From NCBI GenBank assembly GCA_026120185.1, contig JANUWF010001272.1, positions 1,984,001-2,048,000 of the forward strand: a stretch of DNA of 64,000 bases, written 5' to 3'. Both the position numbers and the translations under genes were made by a program. This DNA is from Voacanga thouarsii (lineage: Eukaryota > Streptophyta > Magnoliopsida > Gentianales > Apocynaceae). Numbering within the stretch: position 1 is the first letter of the stretch; the number at the start of each line of letters is the position of its first letter. Positions 11,700 through 22,602 of this stretch are shown here, piece after piece. Below the pieces are notes generated by a model. It ran no database searches. It saw nothing but the letters and a program-made list of their open reading frames with translations, and was not told the origin of the DNA.

Positions 11700-11870
11700 A
11701 TTTTGGGCTGTGCAGTATTTGGTTTGAACCCAATTTTCGAACCTAACAACAAAATTCAGTTCGTTTTTAACTATTTCGTTCGGTTTGATTTTAATTTTTT
11801 TTCATACAATTTTGATTTGGTTTTCAATTCTATATAAGTAAAATCAAATCCAATTGAAAAATGAATTAGA
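11700..11870. repeat. AT-rich TTCGGTTTGATTT-type dispersed repeat
   Basis: Runs of TTCGGTTTGATTTTAATTTT and GATTTGGTTTTCAA just upstream of the prefoldin fragment. Similar wording returns at about 27240-27410 and 29620-29790. It may be part of a small non-autonomous element, but I could not define ends. Confidence 0.35.
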
Positions 11871-12094
11871 TAAATATATTATTTATTTTTATAATAACTA
11901 GATTGATACCCGTATGTTGCACGAGATTATAACTTTTGTTAAGTTGTTTTGGATTGGAATGTAATGGAATATAACTTCTATGAACTTCACATGGTCCATG
12001 CAACATAAATTGAGTTAGAACTTCATATCTAATTAGATCTTTAACTGGATCTGATATTTCTATATACATGACTTCAATCATCTTTGATCTAAAT

Positions 12095-12350
12095 CTTTGC
12101 ACCCGACATCCGATTTAGAAACCAAAAACAAATCTAGATTCTATAAAAAATTCAAACTTTGATGATTAAAAATTGCATCATCATCTATGCCATAACCCCT
12201 TTCACAATCCAGTAGTAGAAACAGAGGGGAAATAATAAAAAAAAAAAAAAAAACTTTACACAAAAGGTTCATTCATCACTAAGCAAAGCACCTATGATTT
12301 GCACCCAACATCCGATTTAAGAAATCAAGTTCTCACCCCCCATAAAAATA
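12095..12350 (+). repeat. Local direct duplication
   Basis: TTTGCACCCGACATCCGATT near 12096 recurs, diverged, near 12295 (GATTTGCACCCAACATCCGATT). The two copies are about 200 bp apart and share flanking similarity. Function unknown. Confidence 0.5.
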
Positions 12351-12399
12351 GAAAAAAGCCTTCAGAAATGACGAAAAATTTTATGTACAGTTTACTTCC

Positions 12400-12477
12400 A
12401 AAAGCACCACCGAGCTTATCCAGCATCTAATGCTTTGGGGCATTAAGCCACTTCAAGTGTTTCTTCAAACCTCTAGC
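12400..12477 (-). pseudogene. RPS4: 40S ribosomal protein S4 (eS4), single exon remnant
   Basis: On the minus strand, a TAG acceptor is followed by codons for ARGLKKHLKWLNAPKH, a TAG stop, then MLDKLGGAF. This is the conserved N-terminus of plant cytosolic eS4, a component of the small ribosomal subunit. The stop stands where the family has Trp (TGG to TAG). The expected GT donor after GGAF reads GA, so splicing would also fail. No later eS4 exon is visible. This is a dead DNA-level copy of one exon, on the same strand as the prefoldin fragment. Confidence 0.85.
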
Positions 12478-13090
12478 CTAACATCCAATAAAAGAAACAA
12501 ACATTTCAGATGGAATGTATAACAACCAAAGGCCAAGACCAAGGACATACATCATGAGAAGTGCAGAACTAAAGGAAAATGAAGAATTACTCAAAGCCAA
12601 TAAAGATTTAGATAGAACCTGAAAGTTTTAGGATTATATACAATAAATGGCTGCCATTTGTTCCTCAAAATCACTTACTTCAAAAGTCGCAGGATGTATC
12701 CAGATTCTAGAACCAAGATTCAAAAAAATGAAAATCTTGTGATGTAAATATGGGAAAGAACACAAAAGTACAAAGACATCAACATATATCAACTTCCAAA
12801 AAGCAAAAGAACCATTAATAGATCAAAATTTAGTAAAGTCATAAAGTGCTACTGCCCAATTAGTTTCTTACATAGATTCTCTTAAAAAATCGCACCTTTT
12901 GCATCAAATCCAAATAAATGATCCAAATATCCTCAATATTCTCAAACCCCAGATCATTTTTACTGAATCCATGAATGTGGAGAGGATAATATAGAATTGG
13001 ACGCTACAATCAATAAATAAATGAGGAAGCAAGTACAGAATTTGGAAAATGCACAAACGAAATGGGAGGAGCTAACCATTGCTGTAGGAT

Positions 13091-13269
13091 CAGAGTGATT
13101 GTGCTCAGCTACGTCCAGTGTAATGGATCAAATTAAAGTGATCATGCTTCATCCATCACTGATAATCAAAATCACTCGCAAACATATCTGAATATAATAT
13201 GTTAATATCAATAAGATATTAGGTAAGTAGTTATCTCAGAGCGATTGTGCTCAACTACATCCATTGTAC
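13091..13269 (+). repeat. Direct repeat pair (~35 bp), 145 bp apart
   Basis: CAGAGTGATTGTGCTCAGCT at 13091 and CAGAGCGATTGTGCTCAACT at 13237, each followed by ACRTCCAKTGTA. It lies just left of the solo LTR insertion. No role is evident. Confidence 0.6.
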
Positions 13270-13281
13270 GTTAAGCGACAG

Positions 13282-16200
13282 TGTAATACCCCGTCCAAAA
13301 CCACCTTTGACCTATAGGGGAAAAAGTCATGCATTGCATAGCATTTTGCATTTCATGTGATATTCTAAAATTATTTTTGCAAGGGTGCATGTGATTTTCA
13401 AAGTTGTGCTTGCATTAATTTATTTGATGAGGAATAGTTGTGTTGGTTGCATTAAGTGAGAATCGTTTTAGGTGAAATTTAGTAGAGGAGATAGAGGGAT
13501 GAGAATTAGGGTGAAAAGAATTTCTTAGAGATATATTAACACCGGAGTTAATTTGGAGTAATGGTTAGGTCTGGTAATTATCCCTTGGTGACTTGAGTTC
13601 GAATCTTACCTCTTGCGAACCTTAGCTTCCTTTTTGAATTTTCCTTCTAGGGTTCTTCATGCCTTGGCCGAAAATCCTAGCTAGCCGCCACTTTGGAGAG
13701 TTTTAAGTGGTATAAGACTCTTCTTGATAAATATTAGAGATAGAAAATATATTAGGTAAAAATCTTATTTTATTTCTCAAAGAATTTCGGATATAACCTT
13801 TTATTTATTTAATTATTTTTAGAGAAATATTTTAGCTAAAACCCTAGCTATTCTTTTCAATTTCAGCTGCCATTTTCTTAGGAGATAAGTCTCCATATGT
13901 ATCTTCTAAACTCAAGGATTTTTTATAAGGATAAAGACTAATTTTATTCTAGCTTTTATCCTTTTAATTTTCGAAAATCTTAACTAAGAGCAATTAAATT
14001 CCAGCTTGTATTTAATCAACCAGATTTTATGTAGTTAGCTTGAATTAAATCTATTATTTTCCTAGCAAAATATTTTGTTGATTTTGAAAATAAAACCTAG
14101 CTAAAAATCTAGAAATTTTCCAGCCCTGTTGTCGCCACCTTTGGAGCAATCCTAGCTCAACTCAAACTCTTCCAAGACTAGGGAAGCTTATCCTAAATCC
14201 TTTAGCAAATCAGATTTTATTTTATCTCCAAACAAATCAGATTTTTGTTCCCTCTTTTTCTTGAATTTCGCCAGCTTTGTACACAGAATTTCGGCCAGCT
14301 TTGCACACACCATACTGCACTCCAAAGTACACCAAAACTCCTTGTTAATTAGGCCAAACTACAGCACCTAAAACTCTCATTTTTCCTCTCAGATTTGTGT
14401 CAAAACAACAGCCGAAAATTAGTCCAGAATTTCTCTCTTTTGCTTAATAATTTTCGCACAGCACAAACACATTCCTTGCACAGAATTTTTGGTTGTCAAA
14501 ACCCACACAAACTCCTTCTTGTTTTGGTCAAAAACTGAACACACATACAACCTATCCTTTAGCACTGTTTTCAGCCAGCCTAGGAAAGCAATTTCAGATT
14601 GCTTTTCTCCTCTTAACCTCTCTTAATTTCAGCCAGCAAACAGGTACAGCAAGCTACCTGTTTTCGCCATTGCTGCCAAAGAAGTTTAGAACCATTAGGA
14701 GTCCTTTACAGCATCAACTTCTAAACCCTAAATCAAACTCTCCTAACCCTAAACCAAAGTAGCCGTCTATTCCTCCTTGCTACATGAAAATTTCCAGCAA
14801 ACTCTCCTCTGCAATTTTCAAAAAACACAAGAGCAATCACTAGGCAAAAATCAAACGCACCCTAAAGTAAGTAAAAGTCCTCCCAACCTCTTGATTCCTT
14901 TCCTCCATTGATTCTTCTCTTCTTCTTCCCTTGAACCACACCATATAGGGACTGATTTCATTCTTTTTTTCCTTAACTCTCGATCAAGAGGAATTAAAGA
15001 AGGTAGCTTTTCCTTCTTTGCAAGTGAGCTCGCGACTATCACCCTAGGAGTGTCTTGATCTTGTTAATCCGGTGGTTGTAAGGTAAATGAATTCTTACCC
15101 TTGATGGCGAAATTAAGATTTAATGTGATTGATGATGTCTACGGAAGTATAATAGCCTGATGAATATGTTTAGTTGGGATAGATGAATATTTTGAGATGA
15201 GTATTGTGTTAAGCATGTGCAATAGATAGTGATGTTATGTTTTGTTGAGATAATAATGGATGTGAATTTTGATGGTTAAGTCGAGACCTTTTTGTCGTAT
15301 TGCATATGTCTTTGATGGGTATATGTTCATGGTATATTTATTTCAAGGAATGGGTGGTTTATTTGAAGATAGATGATAGGTCATGATTTGTTTATGGGAA
15401 TAAGTGAGTTTATATGCATGCTTGAGATGATTGAGATCCTGATCATGGTATTATGTGATTCTAGATTAGGAGGTTATTTGAAGGAAGCAAGCAGTTGATT
15501 TTTGTCTTGTTTATCTAAGGCATACCAAGTAAGTCCTTGCATAAACTCTTTTGTTAAATGCTTATGGTGGCAAGTCAAATGTTGTAAAGCTTTGTGAAGC
15601 TATTGTTGAACTATGATTATTTGAGTTGTAAACGTGGATGTTTATTCTCTAAATGGTTTTGTCAAACTAATACCTTTATCAAGAACTGTTCTTGCTCTTA
15701 AACATTTTAGAAAACTCTTTTAAAAGAAAACCACGTTTTACAAAGCCAAGGTATAGAATCATTGTGAATCAGGAATTGACGGATATGTTCGTTGAGTACT
15801 CAATAAGGGTAGGCTGACAATACTAGTCTTGGAGGGTTTGAGTGAGTTTTCTGGCAGGCAGCCACCTCTAAAAGATAAGTTCTGCTTGAAAAGGCGACAG
15901 TATTGGTTGGTCAGGCTGGTCCGAGCTAGCATTTGTACCTGGTAAGGTATTATTTCCCGGCATGGACACCCGAATGGTTTTGTTGGGTGTAGAGATAGAA
16001 GAGTATCTCACCCGGTGGGCCGTACACCCACCTTTGATCAGAACGCCCAAAGTGTGGTAATCTGATCTTGTTAAGGTGCACAAAGTGTGGTGCCTTGACC
16101 GTTCTCTCATCATGGGGCCCAAGTGTGGTGCCGTGACTGGTTCTTCAAGTGGATGATTTATTTTGTACAAAGTGTGTCAATGAGGAAACTCCACTCCTTG

Positions 16201-16623
16201 CAACGAGAAATTATTTATGACTTGCCAAATATTTCTACAAATGTTTTCAGCTATGTAAGCACGAATTGTTCAAAGTACCAGTGCACACACAAGACTTACT
16301 GAGATGTTAATCTCACACTATTTTTATATCATGTTTTTAGGAGATTGATACTGCTGAGCGAGCGGGATGTGTAATAGTTGGAGCTTTTATTACTTTCTTT
16401 ATGTTTTGAGAGACAGATGTTTATTTATGTTTCTGGAACCGATGTTTGCATTTGTTTAGTTTCGCTCAAGTTTGATTCTGATGTAATAAGAGTTTCCCTT
16501 TCTTTATCTAAGTTTGACATCTTGGTTCGTCTTTATATTATGTACCTCGTTTTAAAGACCCCTTGTCCTCGAGACGGGGCGACATCCTCACCCTTCGTGG
16601 GTACGTAGTAGGCGGGTGTTACA
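13282..16623 (+). mobile_element. Solo LTR A, 3.3 kb, gypsy-type
   Basis: Starts TGTAATACCCCG and ends CGGGTGTTACA, giving matching terminal inverted repeats. It is flanked by GACAG (13277-13281) and GATAG (16624-16628), a 5-bp target duplication with one change. No primer site, gag or pol adjoins either end, so this is a solo LTR left by LTR-LTR recombination. It shares its start, a tRNA-like block, a long late-LTR section (about 15770-16160) and the terminal sequence with the split LTR at 51701-58766, and more distantly with the minus-strand copy at 29825. Short frames inside it match nothing. Assignment to gypsy is inferred from LTR size and style because there is no internal region. Confidence 0.85.
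13562..13605 (+). promoter_or_regulatory. tRNA-like box A / box B block inside LTR A
   Basis: TGGTTAGGTCTGG at 13562-13574 resembles a pol III box A, and GAGTTCGAATC at 13595-13605 resembles a box B, with spacing like that of tRNA genes. The same position in the related LTR (51957-52006) has GTGGTTAGAGC and GAGGTCAAATC. No full tRNA cloverleaf is apparent. Confidence 0.5.
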
Positions 16624-16936
16624 GATAGGGATAGGGACTGGTGTCGTTATTAAGATGATGCAAGAGAATATGGTTGATCAAGAACAATGAGAATTACTTG
16701 GAAAATTGATAATTTGTACACCTTAACCAACCATCACTATAATTAGGTCAAATGGATACCAATACTCAAACTCCTGCTTCATCTGATTAAGAAGATTTTG
16801 AGATATGTCAGAAGACACCAATAAAGGGAACAACAAATATGCAACAAACCATATTATTGTTACCATATCTTGGATGTATTCTCTAAAGGTAGAGAATGGA
16901 TTCAATGGCACATAGGAAGAACAACAAATTCATGGC
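16624..16936. other. No gene seen between solo LTR A and the kinesin fragment
   Basis: About 310 bp of plain sequence where the rest of the kinesin motor would be expected on the minus strand. No motor motif is readable on either strand. Confidence 0.6.
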
Positions 16937-17634
16937 CTTTGAATTGCTTTCTTGAAGAGTCAGAGCAAATGATCAGAAGCTCATTTTCTTGGGAAGAATC
17001 AAAATTAACTACAAAAGTTAAGCCATTCAAAATTTCAGCCTGATTCAAAGGCCTACATCTACAGAAGACCCTTATGTTACCTTTCAGCTCAATCACTTCA
17101 TTATAGAGCCTCTTTCTCTCAATGCATTCTTCAAGGTATTTCTTCTTCAGTAGCTCACATTCTTCATGGTACTTCTTTTTCAACTCTTCATGTTCCACAC
17201 CTAATATGTATCAAAGGAAGAATTTAACCAATTAAAAGGAAATAAAACTTGTACATTAACTACAACAACATATTAGAGAGGCAAATCCAGCTGCTAATAC
17301 AAGAAGCTACATACTGAGGCTCTGAAGAGCATTAGAAATTTCAGTCCCAGGAAAAGAATCTGCTTTAATGCCAGTTACTTCATCGCACAGAACTGCATGT
17401 TCTTTCTTCAAGTTCTGGTTCAAATCATATAAATAAAATGAGGAAACAAATCTTCATCAAAATTACTATACAGGTTGATTAAGAATCTAGAAATTGCAAA
17501 GAAAATACCTGTGATTTTTGGCTTAGGTCTCCAATTTTCTACAACATTGGAAGAGTCTGCCCTTGATCTGAACATGTTTCTTGTGTGTCATTTGATCTAT
17601 CACTGACAGATTCTTTTATCTGCCTCAACTTTTT
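16937..17634 (-). pseudogene. Kinesin-14 (KIN-14) fragment: coiled coil and start of motor
   Basis: Three exons on the minus strand. 17509-17634 encodes KKLRQIKESVSD and on to GDLSQKSQ, with an in-frame TAG at 17539-17541. 17315-17415 encodes NLKKEHAVLCDEVTGIKADS and ends at an A|GTATGT donor. 17201 down to 16937 encodes the coiled-coil neck, then LKGNIRVFCRCRPLN, which is the neck-to-motor junction diagnostic of minus-end-directed kinesin-14. Similarity stops after KQFK, where the donor GT appears to read GG. The P-loop, switch I and switch II of the motor are all absent downstream. It cannot make a working microtubule motor. The family resemblance is to plant KIN-14 proteins that carry this neck sequence. 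Confidence 0.88.
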
Positions 17635-20605
17635 CTGAAATTATTCACAAAATTGTTAAAATTATTCACACATCAAAGGAAAAAGAAACCTATAAGCTGT
17701 AAAACTCACTATTAAAATATAATTCAAACTCGAGAATTTCTCTGGCATTATATATGAATGTGTAGCTATAAAGTCATAAACACATACAACCTAATTCACA
17801 ATCCATTTTCCTTTCTTTGGCTTTCAACTTTCTAAGTGCCAACACATAAAGTCATTTTCATTTAAACATTTTGGTTCTAAATCTTATATGCAAAGATGTG
17901 AACTTGTCTATACTACCCACATTCATCCTTCAAAAACTATAGCTTCATTACGTAGTAGGACGCAAAACCATTCCAGGACATGCCTAATTCTGAAACATTT
18001 TAACTGACAATAGTATCAGGGAAGATTACCCTGGCATCATTTCTGCCTTTCCACTACTGGTGTTTTTTATCTTTAGAAAACCCTCTATCCCAACCTCAAT
18101 GAAGCATCACTGCAAGCATAGATAAATTTTAAAAAAACAATCACAAAATTGACCTAAACCATTCACATTTCTTGTGCCAAACTAGAGTAAATACATTGAA
18201 CATCTTCTCGTAAGCATTTCAACAAACACCTTTTGTCTTTATCAAAGTTTTTAAAAAAAAACACTGACAAATATTTGGTAAATATTTCAAGGTAATCTCT
18301 AGATTAGATTATGTTATAAAAATAGTCATGCAAAAAAAAAAAAAAAACAACATTAACAAAAATATTATGTGAATCAATAAAAAAAAAAAAATCATACTGA
18401 GTAACGCTCGGCCTCTTACCTAGCTATTCCATGAAAATAGAAAAAAATTCAATCAAACTGAATATAAAATTCGAATAAAAAATAATTAAATTGGACACAT
18501 GAATAAAAAATAAATAAATTGGAATAAATTTTAGATTCAATACTCTAAAAATAAAAGATGAATAAAATTTTTTTTGATTGAAATTCAAAAGTACTTGTTC
18601 TCTTATAATGTCAAAACCAAAATATTCTTGCAGAAATAGCACTACCACAAATAAGGGTTTCGTGCATCATTTGATGAATCTAACCAAAGATTTAGCACAA
18701 TTAAAGGTTAAGGGACAAATAGAACACACAATCATAGTAAAGAAACTATGATGAAAGAGAAGAAAAATAGATGGAGAACATTACCAGTTTATGATAATAA
18801 TGCATGTTGGCATATTATTTCCGTCCTCCTTATATTGGGGTCATGATTGGCCCATGTGATACCAAAGAGCAACAGTTTTAGTAGTTGCCCTAGGCCCAGC
18901 CCACTTGCAATTCGACTTCGTCATCACAGGTTAGTTGATTGGGAAAATTCATGACCCACAATATTTGGCTTTGGGCAGTGGGCACTGTAGCAGTAGAACA
19001 ACTCCTCAAACTATCCCCCTTCAACATGGGGGATTTTGTGGAAAAGGAATTTATGGGAACGGATGATGGTAGTGGAAGCCATAAAGGAAAAGAAAAAGAA
19101 AAAGATAGCTACGCCACGTGCAAGAGGTGCAAGTAGACCTGCAGTCCATCATCCAACACCCCTAATTCATGCTACTACCACCCTTCTTTCTTTGTTTGTC
19201 ATCACTATGACTATCAAAAAAGGTATGATTCCAACAAAAGTGTGAGGATATATGTAGTGCAGTTGCACTATAATTGCAACAGATTGCCTAGATGTGCTGT
19301 ACCCTTACAAAAGAACATAAGAACAGGATTGAGGCACAGTCTATAAGCCATAGAACAAAGAAGACTAACTTCATTCTACCACATTGAAAACCATTATCAT
19401 GAATGTAAAATGTTTTGATAACAGGTCATTTTATCTCAACTAAATCCTGAGCCACTGACATAAGAAAACTGCAAGTTAGCTCATTTAAGTATAAAACCAA
19501 AAAAAAAGTAAAGGAAAAACTGACAGCATGAGTTGTTCTTTTCAGTTCTTACAAAGTAACCATTTTTTCACTCCATAAATTAACCATTAAGCACATAATT
19601 ATAACTGGAAATTATCCTGCATAACCCATCATTTTGAATGTATACCAGATTTCATTTTACATATTTATTAAAAGCAAAAATGGGCTAAATTAGTTAGAAA
19701 CTGTACAACAACAATTTCACTCAAAATTCAATAAAGATGCTAGCAGACTACCCATCTAAAAAAAGGAAAAACCCTAATCCCAAGCTAGAGAGGAAAAACA
19801 GTGTGAACCCTCTAAAGTCATGAGTGTACTTTGCTAAGAAAAAATTAAGTGCAATTTTAATCAGAATCCCAGAAGGAACAACCATAAGCTTCCCAAATGT
19901 CAATTACAAAGTCACCAACTAAAAATCATTCAAAATTCAAAAAAAGACAAAAAGAAATCAAAAGAAACCCATTTCAGCCATAAACCATTTGTGAATGGTC
20001 ATCTGAACTAACAAAACCAAGAACACTCAACAAATAAGTCACCTACAAACCAATAAAGTTTTCCAATCAATTCAACTTCCAATCCAAATCCATAGGCCCA
20101 AATCATCAAATTCTAAAACACATGCATGCTGAAAAACATAACTTCAGAGGAAAATTAAACATAGCAGAGCAACAAACACCATACTTTTCACCTAGCAATT
20201 TAGTCAAAACATGAATTCCTCATGGAAGCGGGGTGCATAAAAGAGGTAAGCAAAAAGAAAAATAGATCTAGCTAAATATTGTGTTTGACTACTAAAACTA
20301 CATCTAAAACACAATTACTTATTAAGCTAAATTTTAGGATTTTGTAGAGAATAAAAAAAAAAGATTAAATTTATACTATAATTATGATATTACATATTCC
20401 AATCTACTGGAATCCTAGAAAAATAAATGAATTCAGCGTTTGATCTTTTCAATGAGAGAAAGACATAAAACTCAGAAACAATAACAATATACAATCGATT
20501 TTTTAGCACTTAACACCCTAAAGCTGTGTTTATCATAAAAAAATAATTTCAAGGAACACCATGAAAGGGAAATATAAAGGTTATTTCTCAACAGGTATCA
20601 CCTAC
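17635..20605. other. AT-rich non-coding stretch, possible intron sequence of the kinesin remnant
   Basis: Poly-A runs near 18330 and 18380 and no recognisable exon. If the 20606-20833 frame is the kinesin N-terminus, this would be one very long intron or the site of lost middle exons. The malectin-like domain of some KIN-14 proteins is not seen. Confidence 0.4.
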
Positions 20606-20833
20606 CTCGTAATTTTCCTCATTTGGAAAATCGATGCCATCTTCAGTGAATATTGCCAACAAATGAGTAATATCATTATTTGGTGAATTGGGGAAATCAT
20701 TAGCAGAAGGCCCAGTTGAAGATAGACCTTGTTCAGTCAAGGCCCGTTCAGATGTGCTCAAAAGACCACAGATATCCATGACCATAGAATTGTTCAGACC
20801 ACCAAGAGGAATAAGGTTGACTTTGTAAACCAA
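20606..20833 (-). pseudogene. Candidate N-terminal exon, possibly of the kinesin-14 remnant
   Basis: An open minus-strand frame with MVMDICGLLSTSERALTEQG and a Ser/Asn/Pro-rich continuation to FPNEENYE, ending at a good donor (GAG|GTAGGT at 20606/20605). It is acidic and Ser/Asn-rich. I assign it to the kinesin only by position and strand; it could belong to the adjoining TMEM214-like remnant or to another gene. Confidence 0.35.
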
Positions 20834-20863
20834 ATTTGCTTATTCAAAATAGAGGATACTCAC

Positions 20864-21470
20864 ATCAACCATCTTTGCAACGGAGGACTCCTTCAGTATC
20901 TTCATCCATGGAAATTGTGACCTACTCACTTTAGCAAATGCACGTCCAAAGTAATTTGCAAACCTCATCAGCTGTATATCTTGCTGTGTGTCGTATGAAA
21001 CCTTCCAAAAAGTAAAGATAAAAAATCAACATTTTCCTATAATTAAAATTAAAATCCAAATTTTAAGCATAAAATTCAATTAGAATTTCACTAAAAACCA
21101 CATATTAGATTTACAATCAAAACCCAACTCATTAATCCCAAAGAATAACTAGTTGAAAAGACTTATAGATATATCCGCAAGGAAAGCAGAGAGTTCAGAG
21201 GCATCGATCTTCGAAGCAACCTTAAACACGGTAACCTTAGGTTTCTTCGGCTTCTTGGGCTTGGTCTTTTTCTCCTCACCACCGCTATTCTCCGCCGAAG
21301 CCTCCTCAGCATCGTCGCTACCTTCATCACCATCCTCGACCACAACAGAATTCTTCCCAGCCTAAGCAGCTCTCTGAGCTTCAAGCAGTGGTGACGCTAA
21401 CCTTTTGTCGGCCTTTCCAATGCTTCTTTGCAGTTATTATTGAAGCACCTTATCACGGATGGCGTCGACA
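20864..21470 (-). pseudogene. TMEM214-like DUF2359 protein, first two exons, broken
   Basis: Plant members of this family (the Arabidopsis At1g70770/At1g23170 type) are membrane proteins of unclear function. Exon 1 (about 21172-21470) has an acidic stretch (DGDEGSDDAEEA), a Lys/Pro-rich stretch (KTKPKKPKKPKV) and then ASKIDASELSAFLADIS. Exon 2 (20864-21001) has YDTQQDIQLMRFANYFGRAF and SQFPWMKILKESSVAK, closing at a GTGAGT donor. In the N-terminal part, two adjacent TAA codons and one TAG stand where Gln codons would fit, consistent with C-to-T changes. The exon 1 donor is also degraded. The long C-terminal part with the membrane segments is missing. Confidence 0.75.
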
Positions 21471-21703
21471 CGGCGTGGTGTGCGTAAGAGGGGTAAAACC
21501 CTAGGTGAACCGAACAGAGACAGCGAAAGAGAAAGAGAAGGCAGAGGGCTTGGAAATCGTTTGCATTCATGAACCGTTCAAATTTCTTTTTTTTTTAGGG
21601 GAAAAAACCTTCATTAAAAAAAAATTCAATTAGATGTTGTAGTGCCACATGTCAATAAGTAATGATGCCAGGTGTCATTATAAGGTGCTTCTGCAGCTCC
21701 TAA

Positions 21704-21704
21704 T

Positions 21705-21736
<32 letters not shown>
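21704..21736. repeat. (AT)n microsatellite
   Basis: About 16 AT units following ACATACAT. It lies just upstream of the TMEM214-like remnant. Confidence 0.9.
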
Positions 21737-21739
21737 GAT

Positions 21740-22600
21740 AAGAAAAATATAATTAAAATTTTAAAAGATTTTATTTTGTAGTATTTACTATGACTTCTAT
21801 AGTATTGTATCTATCATTGTATTTATTTCTATTGATCTAACATCCATAGACTTTGATTTAGACTTTAGTTTGTACTAGTCCGCACATTTTGTCCGGCCTT
21901 TGGATGTAATTTGCAAATATAATTAACATCATTCTATTATTTATGATAACATAATATCATCAGCCTACATACTTGTCTTATTTCTTGTATTGCAAAGAAA
22001 ATATGCCCAATAATGTTATATACTGACAATACATTTGAACAGTAAAATTTTTTATATCTTTATGGTAAACAGTAGTTTTTTTTTTAATCTAAATTATGTA
22101 GTGACACATCTAAGATAAATATTGCATATAACAAATTTTGTTATGCTACTGGTCATTTTGATCATGTCAAAGCTTCTTTTTTAGTCCCTACAAATTTAAA
22201 TTACTCCATTAGAATTCTAGTCGAGGGCTAGAAATAACTATGGCAAAAATGATACTACATCAACAATTCTACATCCATATGCAACCGCAAACAAAACCAC
22301 AAAGGTCTGCACATTGCTTGAGACGATAAAAGGTTTGGATTGGTGTTGAAGAGAAATTTGCCAACCCAAATCCCAAAAATCCCTAATTAAAGCCTAGACA
22401 TAAATTTATTGTGACTATTGGTTTAATTATAATTCCAACTCAGCTTTCTGACCGAAAATTTGTACTCTAAGTGGATAAATAGCCAAAATTAATTTTATGA
22501 TATAGATTTGAAACAGAAGTAAAGAAGTTGATTTAGGATAACCAAAATGTTCAAAAGAAAATAAAGACAGAGAGAAGGTTGTTGGGGAGGGGGGAGAGGG
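21740..22600. other. No gene seen
   Basis: AT-rich spacer between two remnants; only chance frames. Confidence 0.5.
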
Positions 22601-22602
22601 CA

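Noticed and set aside
13560..13610. A true tRNA gene in LTR A
   Set aside because: Box A and box B are tRNA-like, but I could not form acceptor and anticodon stems.
16902..17198. Kinesin as a functional gene
   Set aside because: An in-frame TAG in an upstream exon and loss of all nucleotide-binding motifs of the motor.
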